Shown here: positions 7,453 to 14,317 of the stretch, one piece after another
Position numbering within the stretch: the first letter of the stretch is position 1
Layout of the letters: each line of letters starts with the position of its first letter
Origin: an uncultured Collinsella sp.
GTDB lineage: Bacteria > Actinomycetota > Coriobacteriia > Coriobacteriales > Coriobacteriaceae
Assembly (NCBI GenBank): GCA_900542275.1
Contig: UQMW01000047.1
Location: 1-17,196 of the forward strand
Length of the DNA stretch: 17,196 nucleotides
Direction of reading: 5' to 3'
Notes under the pieces: generated by a model
The model's database searches: none
What the model saw: the letters and a program-made list of their open reading frames with translations, nothing else
What the model was told of the DNA's origin: nothing
Program-made: the position numbers and the translations under genes

Positions 7453-8805
7453 TTAGGAAAGGAGCCACTTCCATGCGGGCACAGCATGTACCACGCCGTG
7501 TTTGCATGGAATATCGGCCTGCTCATCCATGGTAACGATTACCGACTCGCCAAGATCAAACTGGGCCATCGCGGCATCGAGCGCGGCAATTTCGCGCTCG
7601 CGCGTTTTCTCGCTTGTCATATCCACACTTACCTGAATCAGGCCGTAAGCCTGCATGAGCAGTGCATCCCCAGCCACAAAGTCCACCTCATGGCTTTTAT
7701 TCTTATCTTTAATCAGCAGGCGGCAAACCGAACCGGGCCGCACGGCGGGGGTCCTTCTTCTGAGCGCATTGAACACCGCGGTCTCGAGCCTCTGACCATG
7801 ATCCAATGCCGATGCGGGGGAGAACGCTCCGAACATCGCAGGATCGACGGCGTAGACCTTAGACGCAGACCGCGTATTATTTGCAAGCGAACGCGTGAAC
7901 TCCGGCACCGAAAACAGCAGGTAGGCGTCCTCGTAATACTCAAGTAAGTCGCTGAGCGTATTTCGACTGACGGATATCTGTCTGCTCTTGAACTCGTTGT
8001 ACACTTTGTTCACTGACAGCTCTCGTCCCGAAGATGCCATGCACCGCGCCAGAAACAGCGAGGCCAAACGGGGGTTCTTGACGTCGTAACGTTCAACGAC
8101 GTCCATGGCGACCGTTCGCGACGCATATTCCTGTAGCAGCTGAATCGCGTCTGCGGGCGTCTGCTCAAGTGTCGCGATGAATCCCCCTCGCTCGAGATAT
8201 CCGATCAGATGATGTCGAAGCAGTGCTGCATCGCTCGATGAAAAGGGTGCATCCGGCTCAGGAACGCTCCCCGTCTTATATCGGACGTATTCCGAAAAAC
8301 TCAACGGAAAAAGCTCTCGCACAAGAGAACGGCCCCTGAACTCGCTCTTAAGTTCTGAGGACAGCATCTTAGAAGAAGATCCCGTCACGTAAACGGTCGC
8401 CTTCTCCGTATCGACCACGCGTCGCAGAAACGCACCCCATTCGGGTATTTCCTGGATCTCGTCAAAGAAAAGGTAGGCGCCCTCGCCTCGAGCAGCAGGA
8501 TATAGTGCATAGAATGTATCGAGCACGTCCGCTAGTAGCGATGGCTCATACGGACGCAAGCGCTCATCCTCAAAATTGAAATATAGCATCCGGTCAAGCT
8601 CGACGCCTTGGCCCTGAAGCCGCCGTATCTCCTGATACAGGCGATACGTCTTTCCACAACGACGGGCGCCCACAATCACATATACGATGTTGTCGCGCTT
8701 TGGCTCCTGCGGGTTGCCCAGATCAAGGTCGCGCTCAAAGACCTGCGGAATCCCCTGTTGCTCAAAGTCCTTTATTTTTTGAGCCACCAAGTCGTTGAAT
8801 GCCAT
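7453..8805 (-). CDS. AAA-family ATPase with DUF4143 C-terminal domain
   Basis: A 450-aa P-loop ATPase of the AAA_14/DUF4143 type. Walker A is GARRCGKT (46-53), Walker B is YLFFDEIQEI (111-120) followed by PEWGAFLRRV, and a sensor-like VTGSSSKML follows. The middle part (~200-330) is helical with a winged-helix look (SVNKVYNEFKSRQISVSRNTLSDLLEYYEDAYLLF). The C-terminal DUF4143 part contains HEVDFVAGD and IQVSVDM, reminiscent of a PD-(D/E)XK nuclease fold. The cellular role of this family is unclear. ATG 8805 is preceded by TTGGAGAATT. Its GC content is lower and its codon use more relaxed than clpB, consistent with a horizontally spread accessory gene. It stands alone, and its promoter lies in a perfect 25-bp inverted repeat. 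Confidence 0.9.
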   Translation of the reverse strand: MAFNDLVAQKIKDFEQQGIPQVFERDLDLGNPQEPKRDNIVYVIVGARRCGKTYRLYQEIRRLQGQGVELDRMLYFNFEDERLRPYEPSLLADVLDTFYALYPAARGEGAYLFFDEIQEIPEWGAFLRRVVDTEKATVYVTGSSSKMLSSELKSEFRGRSLVRELFPLSFSEYVRYKTGSVPEPDAPFSSSDAALLRHHLIGYLERGGFIATLEQTPADAIQLLQEYASRTVAMDVVERYDVKNPRLASLFLARCMASSGRELSVNKVYNEFKSRQISVSRNTLSDLLEYYEDAYLLFSVPEFTRSLANNTRSASKVYAVDPAMFGAFSPASALDHGQRLETAVFNALRRRTPAVRPGSVCRLLIKDKNKSHEVDFVAGDALLMQAYGLIQVSVDMTSEKTREREIAALDAAMAQFDLGESVIVTMDEQADIPCKHGVVHAVPAWKWLLS

Positions 8806-8813
8806 AATTCTCC

Positions 8814-8902
8814 AATCTTGCTCTCCTGCTAATCAAGATTATAACGATTCTTGATTAGCAGGAGAGCAAGATTATGCGTATCTTGATTAATGGATAAGCA
8901 AG
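8814..8902 (-). promoter_or_regulatory. Perfect 25-bp inverted repeat around the ATPase promoter, with a third half-site
   Basis: The arms at 8814-8838 and 8849-8873 are perfect reverse complements of 25 bp with a 10-bp spacer. A -10-like TATAAT lies on the minus strand at 8843-8838, at the spacer edge, about 33 bp ahead of the ATPase start codon; no good -35 is seen. The right-arm motif TCTTGATTA...AGCAAG recurs in direct orientation at 8881-8902 (16 of 22 bases), 32 bp from the first copy, about three helical turns. This looks like an operator array or a small mobile-repeat remnant. The repeats are seen directly; the regulatory role is inferred. Confidence 0.55.
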
Positions 8903-8978
8903 TTTTCTATTAGTGGCCCCTCCCGGAGGATATCGAGCGGCCGAGGGGGGCAGGCATGAACGCCTCTAGCCGAAAACA

Positions 8979-9015
8979 AAGTAGCTAAAAAAGCCCCGTC
9001 CCAAATGAGCTACTT
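8979..9015 (-). terminator. Candidate terminator stem after the 64-aa protein gene
   Basis: AAGTAGCT (8979-8986) and AGCTACTT (9008-9015) form a perfect 8-bp inverted repeat around a 21-nt loop, overlapping the stop codon of the leftward small gene. On the minus strand the stem is followed by TGTTTTC, and the loop itself has a GGGGCTTTTTT run. Terminator-like but long-looped. The rest of 8903-8978 shows only a rough GCCCCTC/GAGGGG pairing and no gene. Confidence 0.35.
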
Positions 9016-9208
9016 AACGCCAGGGGTCGGCTTCGAAGAGGGGCTCGCGCTCGGGGCGACGATCGCTATAAGGATCGTAGCCGTCGTCATCCTCGTTCTC
9101 GGCACGGATGTAGGGGTCGCGCGGCTTGGGCACAGGCTTGGGTGCAGGCTTGGGTGCGGCCGGCGCGGCGTTGGCGACCGGCGCATTCGTCTTGTTCTTG
9201 TCTATCAT
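9014..9208 (-). CDS. Small Pro/Lys-rich and acidic protein, unknown function
   Basis: A 64-aa protein starting MIDKNKTNAPVANAAPAAPK and continuing with PAPKPVPKP repeats, then a charged DPYIRAENEDDDGYDPYSDR segment ending in FEADPWR. There are no hydrophobic segments or cysteines, so it is probably soluble and disordered at the N-terminus. The start at ATG 9208 is chosen because AAGGAG lies 8 nt upstream; an ATG at 9214 is only 2 nt from that site, and the longer frame to 9280 runs through the clpB terminator. Codon use matches the flanking host genes. It follows clpB in the same direction, but the strong terminator between them suggests separate transcription. I do not recognise a family. 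Confidence 0.6.
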   Translation of the reverse strand: MIDKNKTNAPVANAAPAAPKPAPKPVPKPRDPYIRAENEDDDGYDPYSDRRPEREPLFEADPWR

Positions 9209-9260
9209 CTGCATATCTCCTTGCCATGCAATCGTGTTCAACATTATCGATTGTCGCACG

Positions 9261-9297
9261 AAAAAGGGCGGCGGACCCAATTGGATCCGCCGCCCTT
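9261..9297 (-). terminator. Rho-independent terminator of clpB
   Basis: AAGGGCGGCGGA (9264-9275) and TCCGCCGCCCTT (9286-9297) form a perfect 12-bp GC-rich stem with a 10-nt loop; on the minus strand a run of five Ts ends the stem. It begins 46 bp after the clpB stop codon. Confidence 0.9.
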
Positions 9298-9342
9298 GGC
9301 GTTTAGAGACGGCTGGCAGATTTTAAGGCATGTCCCATAAAT

Positions 9343-11970
9343 CTACTCGGCGTCGGGGACCTCGTAGGTAGCAGACGGCGTGTTGTCGCACACGACGGTA
9401 AAGCCGCCGTCCTTGTCGGCATCGACCGTCACCTGATCGCCCTCGCGCACCGTACCGTCGATGATGGCGGCGGCGATGGCGTCCACGACCTCGCGCTGGA
9501 CCAGGCGCTTGAGCGGACGGGCACCGAACACGGGGTCCAGGCCACCCACGGCGAGCATCTGCTTGGCCGCCGGGGTGATGGCAAGCGTCATGCGCTCCTT
9601 GGCCAGACGCGCGCGGACGTCGGCAAGCTGGATGTCGACGATCTTCTCGATCTGCGCCATGCCGAGCGGATGGAACACCACGATATCGTCGATACGGTTG
9701 AGGAACTCGGGGCGGAAGGTCTGAGCCATGGCGGCGTCGACCTGATGGCGCATCTCCTCCTCGTCCTTACCGGACAGATCGGCGATGGCCTTGGAGCCCA
9801 CGTTAGACGTCATGATGATGATCGTGTTCTTGAAGGACACCTGGCGACCCTGGCCATCGGTCAGACGGCCGTCATCAAGCACCTGCAGCAGCACGTTAAA
9901 GACATCCGGATGAGCCTTCTCCATCTCGTCGAGCAAAATCACGGAGTACGGACGACAGCGCACGGCCTCGGTAAGCTGGCCGCCCTCGTCGTAACCCACG
10001 TATCCCGGAGGCGCACCGATCAGACGTTGGACGCTGAACTTCTCCATGTACTCGGACATGTCGATACGCACGAGCGCACGCTCGTCATCGAACAGGCACT
10101 CGGCAAGCGCCTTGGCGAGCTCGGTCTTGCCCACGCCGGTGGGGCCCAGGAAGAAGAAGCTGCCGATGGGCTTGTCCGGATCGGAGAGGCCCGCACGGCT
10201 GCGACGCACGGCCGCGGCGACAGCGGAGACCGCCTCGTCCTGGCCGATGACGCGCTTATGCAGCTCGCCCTCCAAGCCCTTCAGCTTGTCGAGCTCGCCC
10301 TGCATCATCTTGGAGACGGGCACGCCGGTCCAAGCGCTCACGACCTCAGCGATCTCATCGGAGGTCACCTGCTCGTTGAGGCCCTCGCCGTCCTGCTGCT
10401 TTTGCGCCTCGAGCGCAGCCTCGGAATCCTGAATCTGCTGCTGCAGGCCCGGAATCACGGAGTAGCGCAGCTCGGACGCACGGCCCAGGTCGCCGTTGCG
10501 CGTCGCACGCTCCTCTTCGCTCTTGGCCTCGTCGAGCTGTCCCTTGAGCTCCTGCACGTGGTCGATGGCGTTCTTCTGGTTGAGCCAGCCGGCCTTTTGC
10601 ACGTTGAGCTTTTCTTGGACCTCGGCAATCTCTTGGCGCAGGGCCTCCAGACGCTCCTTGGAGGCGTCGTCGGTCTCCTTCATGAGCGCCTGCTCCTCGA
10701 TCTGCAGCTGGGTGAGCTGACGCGTGGTGGCATCGATCTCGACCGGCATGCTGTCGAGCTCCATGCGCAGGCGGCTTGCCGCCTCATCAACCAGATCGAT
10801 GGCCTTATCGGGCAGGAAGCGGTCGGCGATGTAGCGATCGGAGAGGTCGGCGGCCGCCACGAGCGCGCTATCGGTGATATGCACGCCGTGGAAGATCTCG
10901 TACTTCTCCTTGAGGCCACGCAGGATCGAGATGGTGTCCTCGACGGTGGGCTCGGAGACCATCACGGTCTGGAAACGACGGGCGAGTGCCGCGTCCTTCT
11001 CGATGTACTTGCGATACTCGTCGAGCGTAGTCGCGCCGATTGCGTGCAAGTCGCCACGGGCAAGCGCCGGCTTCAGGATGTTGCCGGCGTCCATGGAGCC
11101 CTCGGTGGCACCCGCGCCCACGATGGTGTGGAGCTCATCGATGAACAGGATGACCTTGCCTTCGGACTTTTGGACTTCCTTGAGCACGGCCTTCAAGCGG
11201 TCCTCGAACTCGCCGCGGTACTTGGCGCCGGCGACCAGCGCGCTCATGTCGAGCTCGATGAGGTCACGGTCGCGCAGGGTGCTCGGTACGTCGCCGGCCA
11301 CGATTCGCTGAGCAATGCCCTCGACGATGGCCGTCTTGCCGACGCCCGGCTCGCCGATAAGCACGGGGTTGTTCTTGGTGCGGCGGGACAGAACCTGAAT
11401 AGTACGACGGATCTCGTCGGTACGGCCGATGACCGGGTCGAGCTTGCCGGCGCGAGCCAGATCGCAGATGTTGCGACCGTACTGCTCCAACGCCTCAAAC
11501 TGCGTCTTGTCCTCGGCAGACGTCACGCGGTCATCGCCGCGCAGTTCCTCGTAGACTTGCTCGATGCGCTCCTTGGTCACGCCGGCGCCACGCAGCACGC
11601 GACCCGCCTCACCCTTGTCCTCGGCAAGTGCCATCAGCAGATGCTCGGTCACCACAAAGCTGTCGCCCATCTTGGTGGCCTTTTTCTCGGCCTTCTCGAT
11701 CACGCGAACGAGCTCGTTGGACAGGCCCATCTGCTGACCCTCGCCCGACACCTTGGGCGCATGGTCGATGGCATCTTGTGTGGAGCGTGCGAGCTGAGCC
11801 GGGTCGGCACCGATGCGCTCGATGATCACGGAGATATTGCGCTCGCCGGCACCGAGCAGGGCAGACAGCAGGTGGATCGGCTCCACCGCGCCGGCCTGTG
11901 CATCGGCAGCCGTGCTCATGGCGGTCTGCAGCGCCTCGCGCGACGTCATTGCTAGCTTATCGATTCTCAT
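9343..11970 (-). CDS. clpB: ATP-dependent disaggregase ClpB (Hsp100)
   Basis: An 875-aa Hsp100 chaperone that, with DnaK/DnaJ/GrpE, pulls aggregated proteins through its hexameric pore in the cytoplasm. The order of domains is complete: Clp_N repeats (~1-145); NBD1 with Walker A GEPGVGKT (206-213), Walker B VILFIDE (273-279) and pore loop KYRGEFE (250-256); the ClpB-specific coiled-coil M domain (~400-530); NBD2 with Walker A GPTGVGKT (609-616), pore loop GYVGYDEGG (656-664) and Walker B VILLDE (677-682); and the C-terminal small domain with GARPLKR. Length matches the family. The presence of the M domain and absence of an IGF/IGL ClpP loop separate it from ClpA/ClpC. ATG 11970 follows AGAGAGGTGA. 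No HAIR-type (CTTGAGT-N7-ACTCAAG) HspR operator is visible upstream, so its heat control may differ from that of streptomycetes. Confidence 0.97.
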   Translation of the reverse strand: MRIDKLAMTSREALQTAMSTAADAQAGAVEPIHLLSALLGAGERNISVIIERIGADPAQLARSTQDAIDHAPKVSGEGQQMGLSNELVRVIEKAEKKATKMGDSFVVTEHLLMALAEDKGEAGRVLRGAGVTKERIEQVYEELRGDDRVTSAEDKTQFEALEQYGRNICDLARAGKLDPVIGRTDEIRRTIQVLSRRTKNNPVLIGEPGVGKTAIVEGIAQRIVAGDVPSTLRDRDLIELDMSALVAGAKYRGEFEDRLKAVLKEVQKSEGKVILFIDELHTIVGAGATEGSMDAGNILKPALARGDLHAIGATTLDEYRKYIEKDAALARRFQTVMVSEPTVEDTISILRGLKEKYEIFHGVHITDSALVAAADLSDRYIADRFLPDKAIDLVDEAASRLRMELDSMPVEIDATTRQLTQLQIEEQALMKETDDASKERLEALRQEIAEVQEKLNVQKAGWLNQKNAIDHVQELKGQLDEAKSEEERATRNGDLGRASELRYSVIPGLQQQIQDSEAALEAQKQQDGEGLNEQVTSDEIAEVVSAWTGVPVSKMMQGELDKLKGLEGELHKRVIGQDEAVSAVAAAVRRSRAGLSDPDKPIGSFFFLGPTGVGKTELAKALAECLFDDERALVRIDMSEYMEKFSVQRLIGAPPGYVGYDEGGQLTEAVRCRPYSVILLDEMEKAHPDVFNVLLQVLDDGRLTDGQGRQVSFKNTIIIMTSNVGSKAIADLSGKDEEEMRHQVDAAMAQTFRPEFLNRIDDIVVFHPLGMAQIEKIVDIQLADVRARLAKERMTLAITPAAKQMLAVGGLDPVFGARPLKRLVQREVVDAIAAAIIDGTVREGDQVTVDADKDGGFTVVCDNTPSATYEVPDAE

Positions 11971-11991
11971 GGAATCACCTCTCTTGGGGCG

Positions 11992-12009
11992 GCCGCCCTA
12001 CGGGGCGGC
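11992..12009 (-). other. GC hairpin in the clpB leader
   Basis: GCCGCCC (11992-11998) and GGGCGGC (12003-12009) form a perfect 7-bp stem with a 4-nt loop, roughly 15 nt before the clpB ribosome binding site on the minus strand. The overlapping palindrome GGGCGGCCGCCC offers an alternative fold. A role in translation or mRNA stability is possible but not shown. Confidence 0.4.
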
Positions 12010-12048
12010 TTCACGTTGTTCGAGAAGTATTGTTGCCAGCTTTACGCG

Positions 12049-12084
12049 ATCTTATACACAAATCTAAGTCTCTATATATAAGAT
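12049..12084 (-). promoter_or_regulatory. Inverted repeat in the clpB upstream region
   Basis: ATCTTATA (12049-12056) and TATAAGAT (12077-12084) are perfect reverse complements 20 bp apart, 80-115 bp before clpB. Both contain TATAAG, which could serve as a -10 on either strand, but no matching -35 is clear. Candidate promoter/operator region only. Confidence 0.3.
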
Positions 12085-12147
12085 TTTCTGAGTGAATTAC
12101 GGATAGGGTACTGAGATGTCAGCCCGCCGCTGCCCAGGCGCGCTACC

Positions 12148-12204
12148 GTCTCGATCTGTAACATCTAGCAGCCATTTTTGATCCTAGATGTTACAGATCG
12201 AGAC
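12148..12204. repeat. Hairpin repeat copy H1 (CTGTAACA...TGTTACAG family)
   Basis: Perfect 21-bp arms (12148-12168 and 12184-12204) around a 15-nt loop. The core octamers CTGTAACA and TGTTACAG are 33 bp centre to centre, the same distance as in the three copies at 14157-14374. It lies 3' of the leftward paralogue gene, beyond a REP-like palindrome. It could also end transcription, although no U-tract follows. Confidence 0.9.
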
Positions 12205-12217
12205 AGACCGAAAACCT

Positions 12218-12244
12218 CCACAAAGAGGACAGGCACCTTTGTGG
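12218..12244. repeat. REP-like palindrome, copy 1
   Basis: CCACAAAG (12218-12225) and CTTTGTGG (12237-12244) are perfect arms around AGGACAGGCAC. The motif GGCACCTTTGTGGTGG recurs at 13017-13051, 14114-14134 and 14382-14413. It lies 13 bp after the stop codon of the leftward paralogue gene. Confidence 0.8.
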
Positions 12245-12256
12245 TGGTCGCGGTCT

Positions 12257-12928
12257 CTACTCCTTCGCCGAACCCGTACTTCCCGATTCGACGGTCCAGG
12301 GCATCTCATCCTCGAACAGCCATGTACGGGCAGACCCACTATCGCGTGCAGTCTGCGGGTCAGGCAAGCAGGTCTGTTTATAGGCATCTTGGATACGCTG
12401 ACCCATAAAATCGTTGAGCTCGGTCTGGTCGCCCTCCATGACATAGGCGACATCGCCGTCCATGATGTAGATGCCCGGACCCTCATTGCCCTCGTAGCCC
12501 GGATCGTACGAGACATCACATAACTTTGCGCCGTTTGCAGTGTCCAGCTCGATGGACGAGTGGCATCCGCCAACCATGTCGTTCGCTTTTGCCCGATAGG
12601 ACGCATATCCATACCAGCGCTTAAAGGTTTTGCCCCTGAGCAGCTCGGACGCCCTGTCGATCAGACTAGAATCCGTGGTATAGCGCATGGCCCCAAGCTG
12701 AATATGTGGATAATTACTAATGCCCAGCGCAGCCGGTTGCTCATCAAAATCAACGGTAATGGTCTCAGGCTTGTCGTCGCCGGTCAGAAGTTCGACAGAT
12801 TGAGTCACAGGCTTGACCACCGGCTCCGTCACCGCAGCAGGTAGAAACGCCATGCCGACAGCGCCCATGCCAACCACAGTGATCGCAAGCGCCAAAACAA
12901 TCAATCCAATACGGGCAGGACTTCTCAC
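12257..12928 (-). CDS. Single-span exported/membrane protein, paralogue A, unknown function
   Basis: I do not recognise the family. With the start at GTG 12928 the protein is 223 aa: one N-terminal transmembrane or uncleaved signal helix (IGLIVLALAITVVGMGAVGMAFL, ~7-29), a Pro/Val linker and a ~160-aa extracytoplasmic domain with motifs ITVDFDEQPAALGISNYP, GKTFKRWYGYASYRAK, CDVSYDPGYEGNEGPGIYI and DSGSARTWLFEDE. The start is chosen because GAGGTGCTTTGCT-GTG aligns with GAGGTACTCGCC-GTG of paralogue B; the frame is open to 13024, but there it runs into a REP palindrome. The two proteins agree along their whole exported domain. Two external cysteines (in CDVSYDPG and QTCLPDPQ) are shared with paralogue B and might form a disulphide. 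Confidence 0.75.
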   Translation of the reverse strand: MRSPARIGLIVLALAITVVGMGAVGMAFLPAAVTEPVVKPVTQSVELLTGDDKPETITVDFDEQPAALGISNYPHIQLGAMRYTTDSSLIDRASELLRGKTFKRWYGYASYRAKANDMVGGCHSSIELDTANGAKLCDVSYDPGYEGNEGPGIYIMDGDVAYVMEGDQTELNDFMGQRIQDAYKQTCLPDPQTARDSGSARTWLFEDEMPWTVESGSTGSAKE

Positions 12929-13016
12929 AGCAAAGCACCTCACAATGCAAGCCTTCGCCACCTGCACTAATGATATCGCGGCCAGCACTATTACCAAAAG
13001 GAGCTGCTCGTACCCC

Positions 13017-13051
13017 ACCACCACAAAGGTGCCTGTCCCCTTTGTGGTGGT
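13017..13051. repeat. REP-like palindrome, copy 2
   Basis: ACCACCACAAAGG (13017-13029) and CCTTTGTGGTGGT (13039-13051) are perfect 13-bp arms around TGCCTGTCC. It is the longest copy of the CACAAAGGTGCC family here, upstream of paralogue A. It resembles REP sequences mobilised by REP-associated tyrosine transposases; no such gene is in the window. Confidence 0.85.
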
Positions 13052-13090
13052 CCCAGTCTTTTTTAGCGTCCTTCAAGACCCAACGAGAAC
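13052..13090. repeat. 39-bp direct repeat, copy 1
   Basis: This block, CCCAGTCTTTTTTAGCGTCC and 19 further bases, recurs at 14476-14514 with a single T/C difference. Copy 1 directly abuts the REP palindrome. Function unknown; it may be part of a larger dispersed repeat. Confidence 0.85.
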
Positions 13091-13146
13091 ACAGCGACGA
13101 AATCGAGAGCCACCGATAGCCCGTTCGCGCAGATATAGATGGAGAT

Positions 13147-13287
13147 TCAAGACAAGGGTGCCGGCCTAAACGACTTGGCTATCGTACGCCACAACTTTCT
13201 CGTCATCGTCCCTGTCGTTTTTATAGTGCTTATAGTGAAAATAGCGAGTTTAGTGAGAATAGTATTGCGCAAAACTCGTGAACTCAT
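13147..13287 (-). CDS. Possible 46-aa basic small protein across the 9-bp array
   Basis: Open frame MSSRVLRNTILTKLAIFTIS, then a Thr/Ile-rich stretch and a basic tail ending KSFRPAPLS. The ATG at 13287 has GAGGGG 7 nt upstream, a good ribosome binding site that also sits in a CCCCTC/GAGGGG hairpin stem. The 9-bp tandem array makes a three-residue pattern in it. On the other strand a 51-aa frame (13139-13294) would give a hydrophobic segment (FLVIVPVVFIVLIVKIASLV) but has no ribosome binding site. At most one is likely real, and both may be chance frames. No family is recognised. Confidence 0.2.
   Translation of the reverse strand: MSSRVLRNTILTKLAIFTISTIKTTGTMTRKLWRTIAKSFRPAPLS
13221..13265. 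repeat. Five-unit 9-bp tandem repeat (xxxTAGtGA)
   Basis: The units TTATAGTGC, TTATAGTGA, AAATAGCGA, GTTTAGTGA and GAATAGTAT follow each other without gaps; TAG is invariant at positions 4-6. The units diverge but the 9-bp period is exact, like an iteron or a multi-site protein binding array. It lies about 195 bp before the paralogue B start. Confidence 0.7.
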
Positions 13288-13460
13288 TTTTTGACCCCTC
13301 GCCCAGAATGAGGGGAGGCAAATATTCCTATTAGAGATCAAATCGAAGCCCAATAGGGCCTTTTAGCCCTCTCATTCCGGACGGTCGCTTTCTTTTGAAT
13401 ATTGTCGTAAGCTGGTATCACTTATCTTAATGAATGCATACTGTTTGCGAGGTACTCGCC

Positions 13461-14108
13461 GTGAAACGCTCCACCTATATCGGCCTGCTCGTCTTAGCGT
13501 TTGCGATTACCGCAGTCGGCGTAGGAATTATCTATCTCGCATTTCTCCCCGCCTCTGCAACGCAGGCAGCGATTGAGACCGTAAGCTATCCCATCGAAAT
13601 CCTCACCGATATCGTCAAACCCGATTCGATCACCGTTGATTTTGACGGTACGCCCGCAGCGCTTGGGGTCAGCAACTATCCCCGAATCGAACTTGGAGCC
13701 ACGCGCTATACCCAAGATGAGCAGCTTATCGGTAAGGCAGCCAAGCTGCTCAAAGGCAAGACGTTTAAGCGGTGGTACGGCGCCGCAACATATCGAGCCA
13801 AGAATGGCCAAATGGTTGGCGGGTATTATTCGACCCTTGAGCTCGATGCGGCAAACGAGAGCAGACTGTGTAACGTCTCATACGACCCCGGCTATGTGGA
13901 CAATGAAGGGCCGGGGGTCTATATATCGGATGGCGACGTAATCTACGTCATGGAGGGCGACCAGACAGCAGTCGTCGATTTTATGGATCGGTGTACCGAG
14001 GATGCCTACGAACAAACCTGCGAGCCCGATCCGCAGACAGCGCGCGACAGTGGCTCGGCACGCACTTGGCTATTTGACGATGAAATAACCTGGACCCCAT
14101 CGAAATAG
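13461..14108 (+). CDS. Single-span exported/membrane protein, paralogue B, unknown function
   Basis: A 215-aa paralogue of the protein at 12257-12928. GTG 13461 is preceded by GCGAGGT 8 nt upstream; an ATG at 13434 is in frame but has no site. One N-terminal hydrophobic helix (YIGLLVLAFAITAVGVGIIYLAFL, ~5-28) is followed by a linker (IEILTDIVKPDS) and an exported domain sharing ITVDFDGTPAALGVSNYPRI, LLKGKTFKRWYGAATYRAK, LCNVSYDPGYVDNEGPGVYI, DGDVIYVMEGDQT and ARDSGSARTWLFDDE with paralogue A. Both genes carry the same REP and hairpin repeat downstream, in the same order, so gene and repeats appear duplicated in inverted orientation. No known enzyme motif is visible; a surface or binding role is possible. 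Confidence 0.8.
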   Translation: MKRSTYIGLLVLAFAITAVGVGIIYLAFLPASATQAAIETVSYPIEILTDIVKPDSITVDFDGTPAALGVSNYPRIELGATRYTQDEQLIGKAAKLLKGKTFKRWYGAATYRAKNGQMVGGYYSTLELDAANESRLCNVSYDPGYVDNEGPGVYISDGDVIYVMEGDQTAVVDFMDRCTEDAYEQTCEPDPQTARDSGSARTWLFDDEITWTPSK

Positions 14109-14134
14109 GGTGTCACCGGGCACCTTTGTGATGG
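14108..14134 (+). repeat. REP-like half palindrome, copy 3
   Basis: GGTGTCACCGGGCACCTTTG, followed by TGATGG, begins at the stop codon of paralogue B. GGTGtcaccggGCACC gives a short stem; only one long arm of the REP family is kept. It is followed by TTTTCGG, as in copies 1 and 4. Confidence 0.65.
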
Positions 14135-14156
14135 TTTTCGGCTCCGATGTTCCACT

Positions 14157-14213
14157 GTCTTGATCTGTAACATCTAGCGGCCCTTTTCGGTCCCAGGTGT
14201 TACAGATTGAGAT
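14157..14213 (+). repeat. Hairpin repeat copy H2
   Basis: Arms 14157-14177 and 14193-14213. Relative to copy H1 the arms differ only by transitions. On the + strand four become G-U pairs (14157/14213, 14161/14209, 14162/14208, 14173/14197) and one is an A-C mismatch near the loop (14176/14194). Core octamers are 33 bp apart. It is 3' of paralogue B. Confidence 0.85.
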
Positions 14214-14237
14214 GAAGTGATCGGCGGCAACCCGTTT

Positions 14238-14294
14238 GTCTCGATCTGTAACAACTATTCGGCAAATAGGGGCCTAGATGTTACAGATCAAGAC
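14238..14294 (-). repeat. Hairpin repeat copy H3
   Basis: Arms GTCTCGATCTGTAACA (14238-14253) and TGTTACAGATCAAGAC (14279-14294). The single outer-arm change (14242/14290) is a G-U pair only on the minus strand. Inner pairs toward the loop are partly lost. It starts 81 bp after H2. Confidence 0.8.
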
Positions 14295-14317
14295 AAAGCG
14301 CGAAGCCCCGTACGGAA

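Larger units (their letters stand above)
13091..13460. other. Intergenic region between divergent paralogues
   Basis: About 370 bp without a firmly supported gene. It holds the 9-bp tandem array (13221-13265), two overlapping short open frames (see below), a CCCCTC/GAGGGG hairpin (13295-13315), a small AGGGC/GCCCT stem near 13355-13370, and the leader of paralogue B with GAGGT as ribosome binding site. AT content is higher than in the genes. No convincing sigma-70 promoter could be read by eye. Confidence 0.6.

Noticed and set aside
8914..8952. GCCCCTC/GAGGGG pairing as a terminator
   Set aside because: Imperfect register, long loop and no U-tract on either strand.
9670..11955. 761-aa + strand open frame opposite clpB
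   Set aside because: Antisense shadow of clpB; Leu/His/Gly-rich without recognisable motifs.
12928..13024. Longer N-terminus for paralogue A beginning at GTG 13024
   Set aside because: It would start inside a REP palindrome with GTG repeats and no ribosome binding site; comparison with paralogue B supports the start at 12928.
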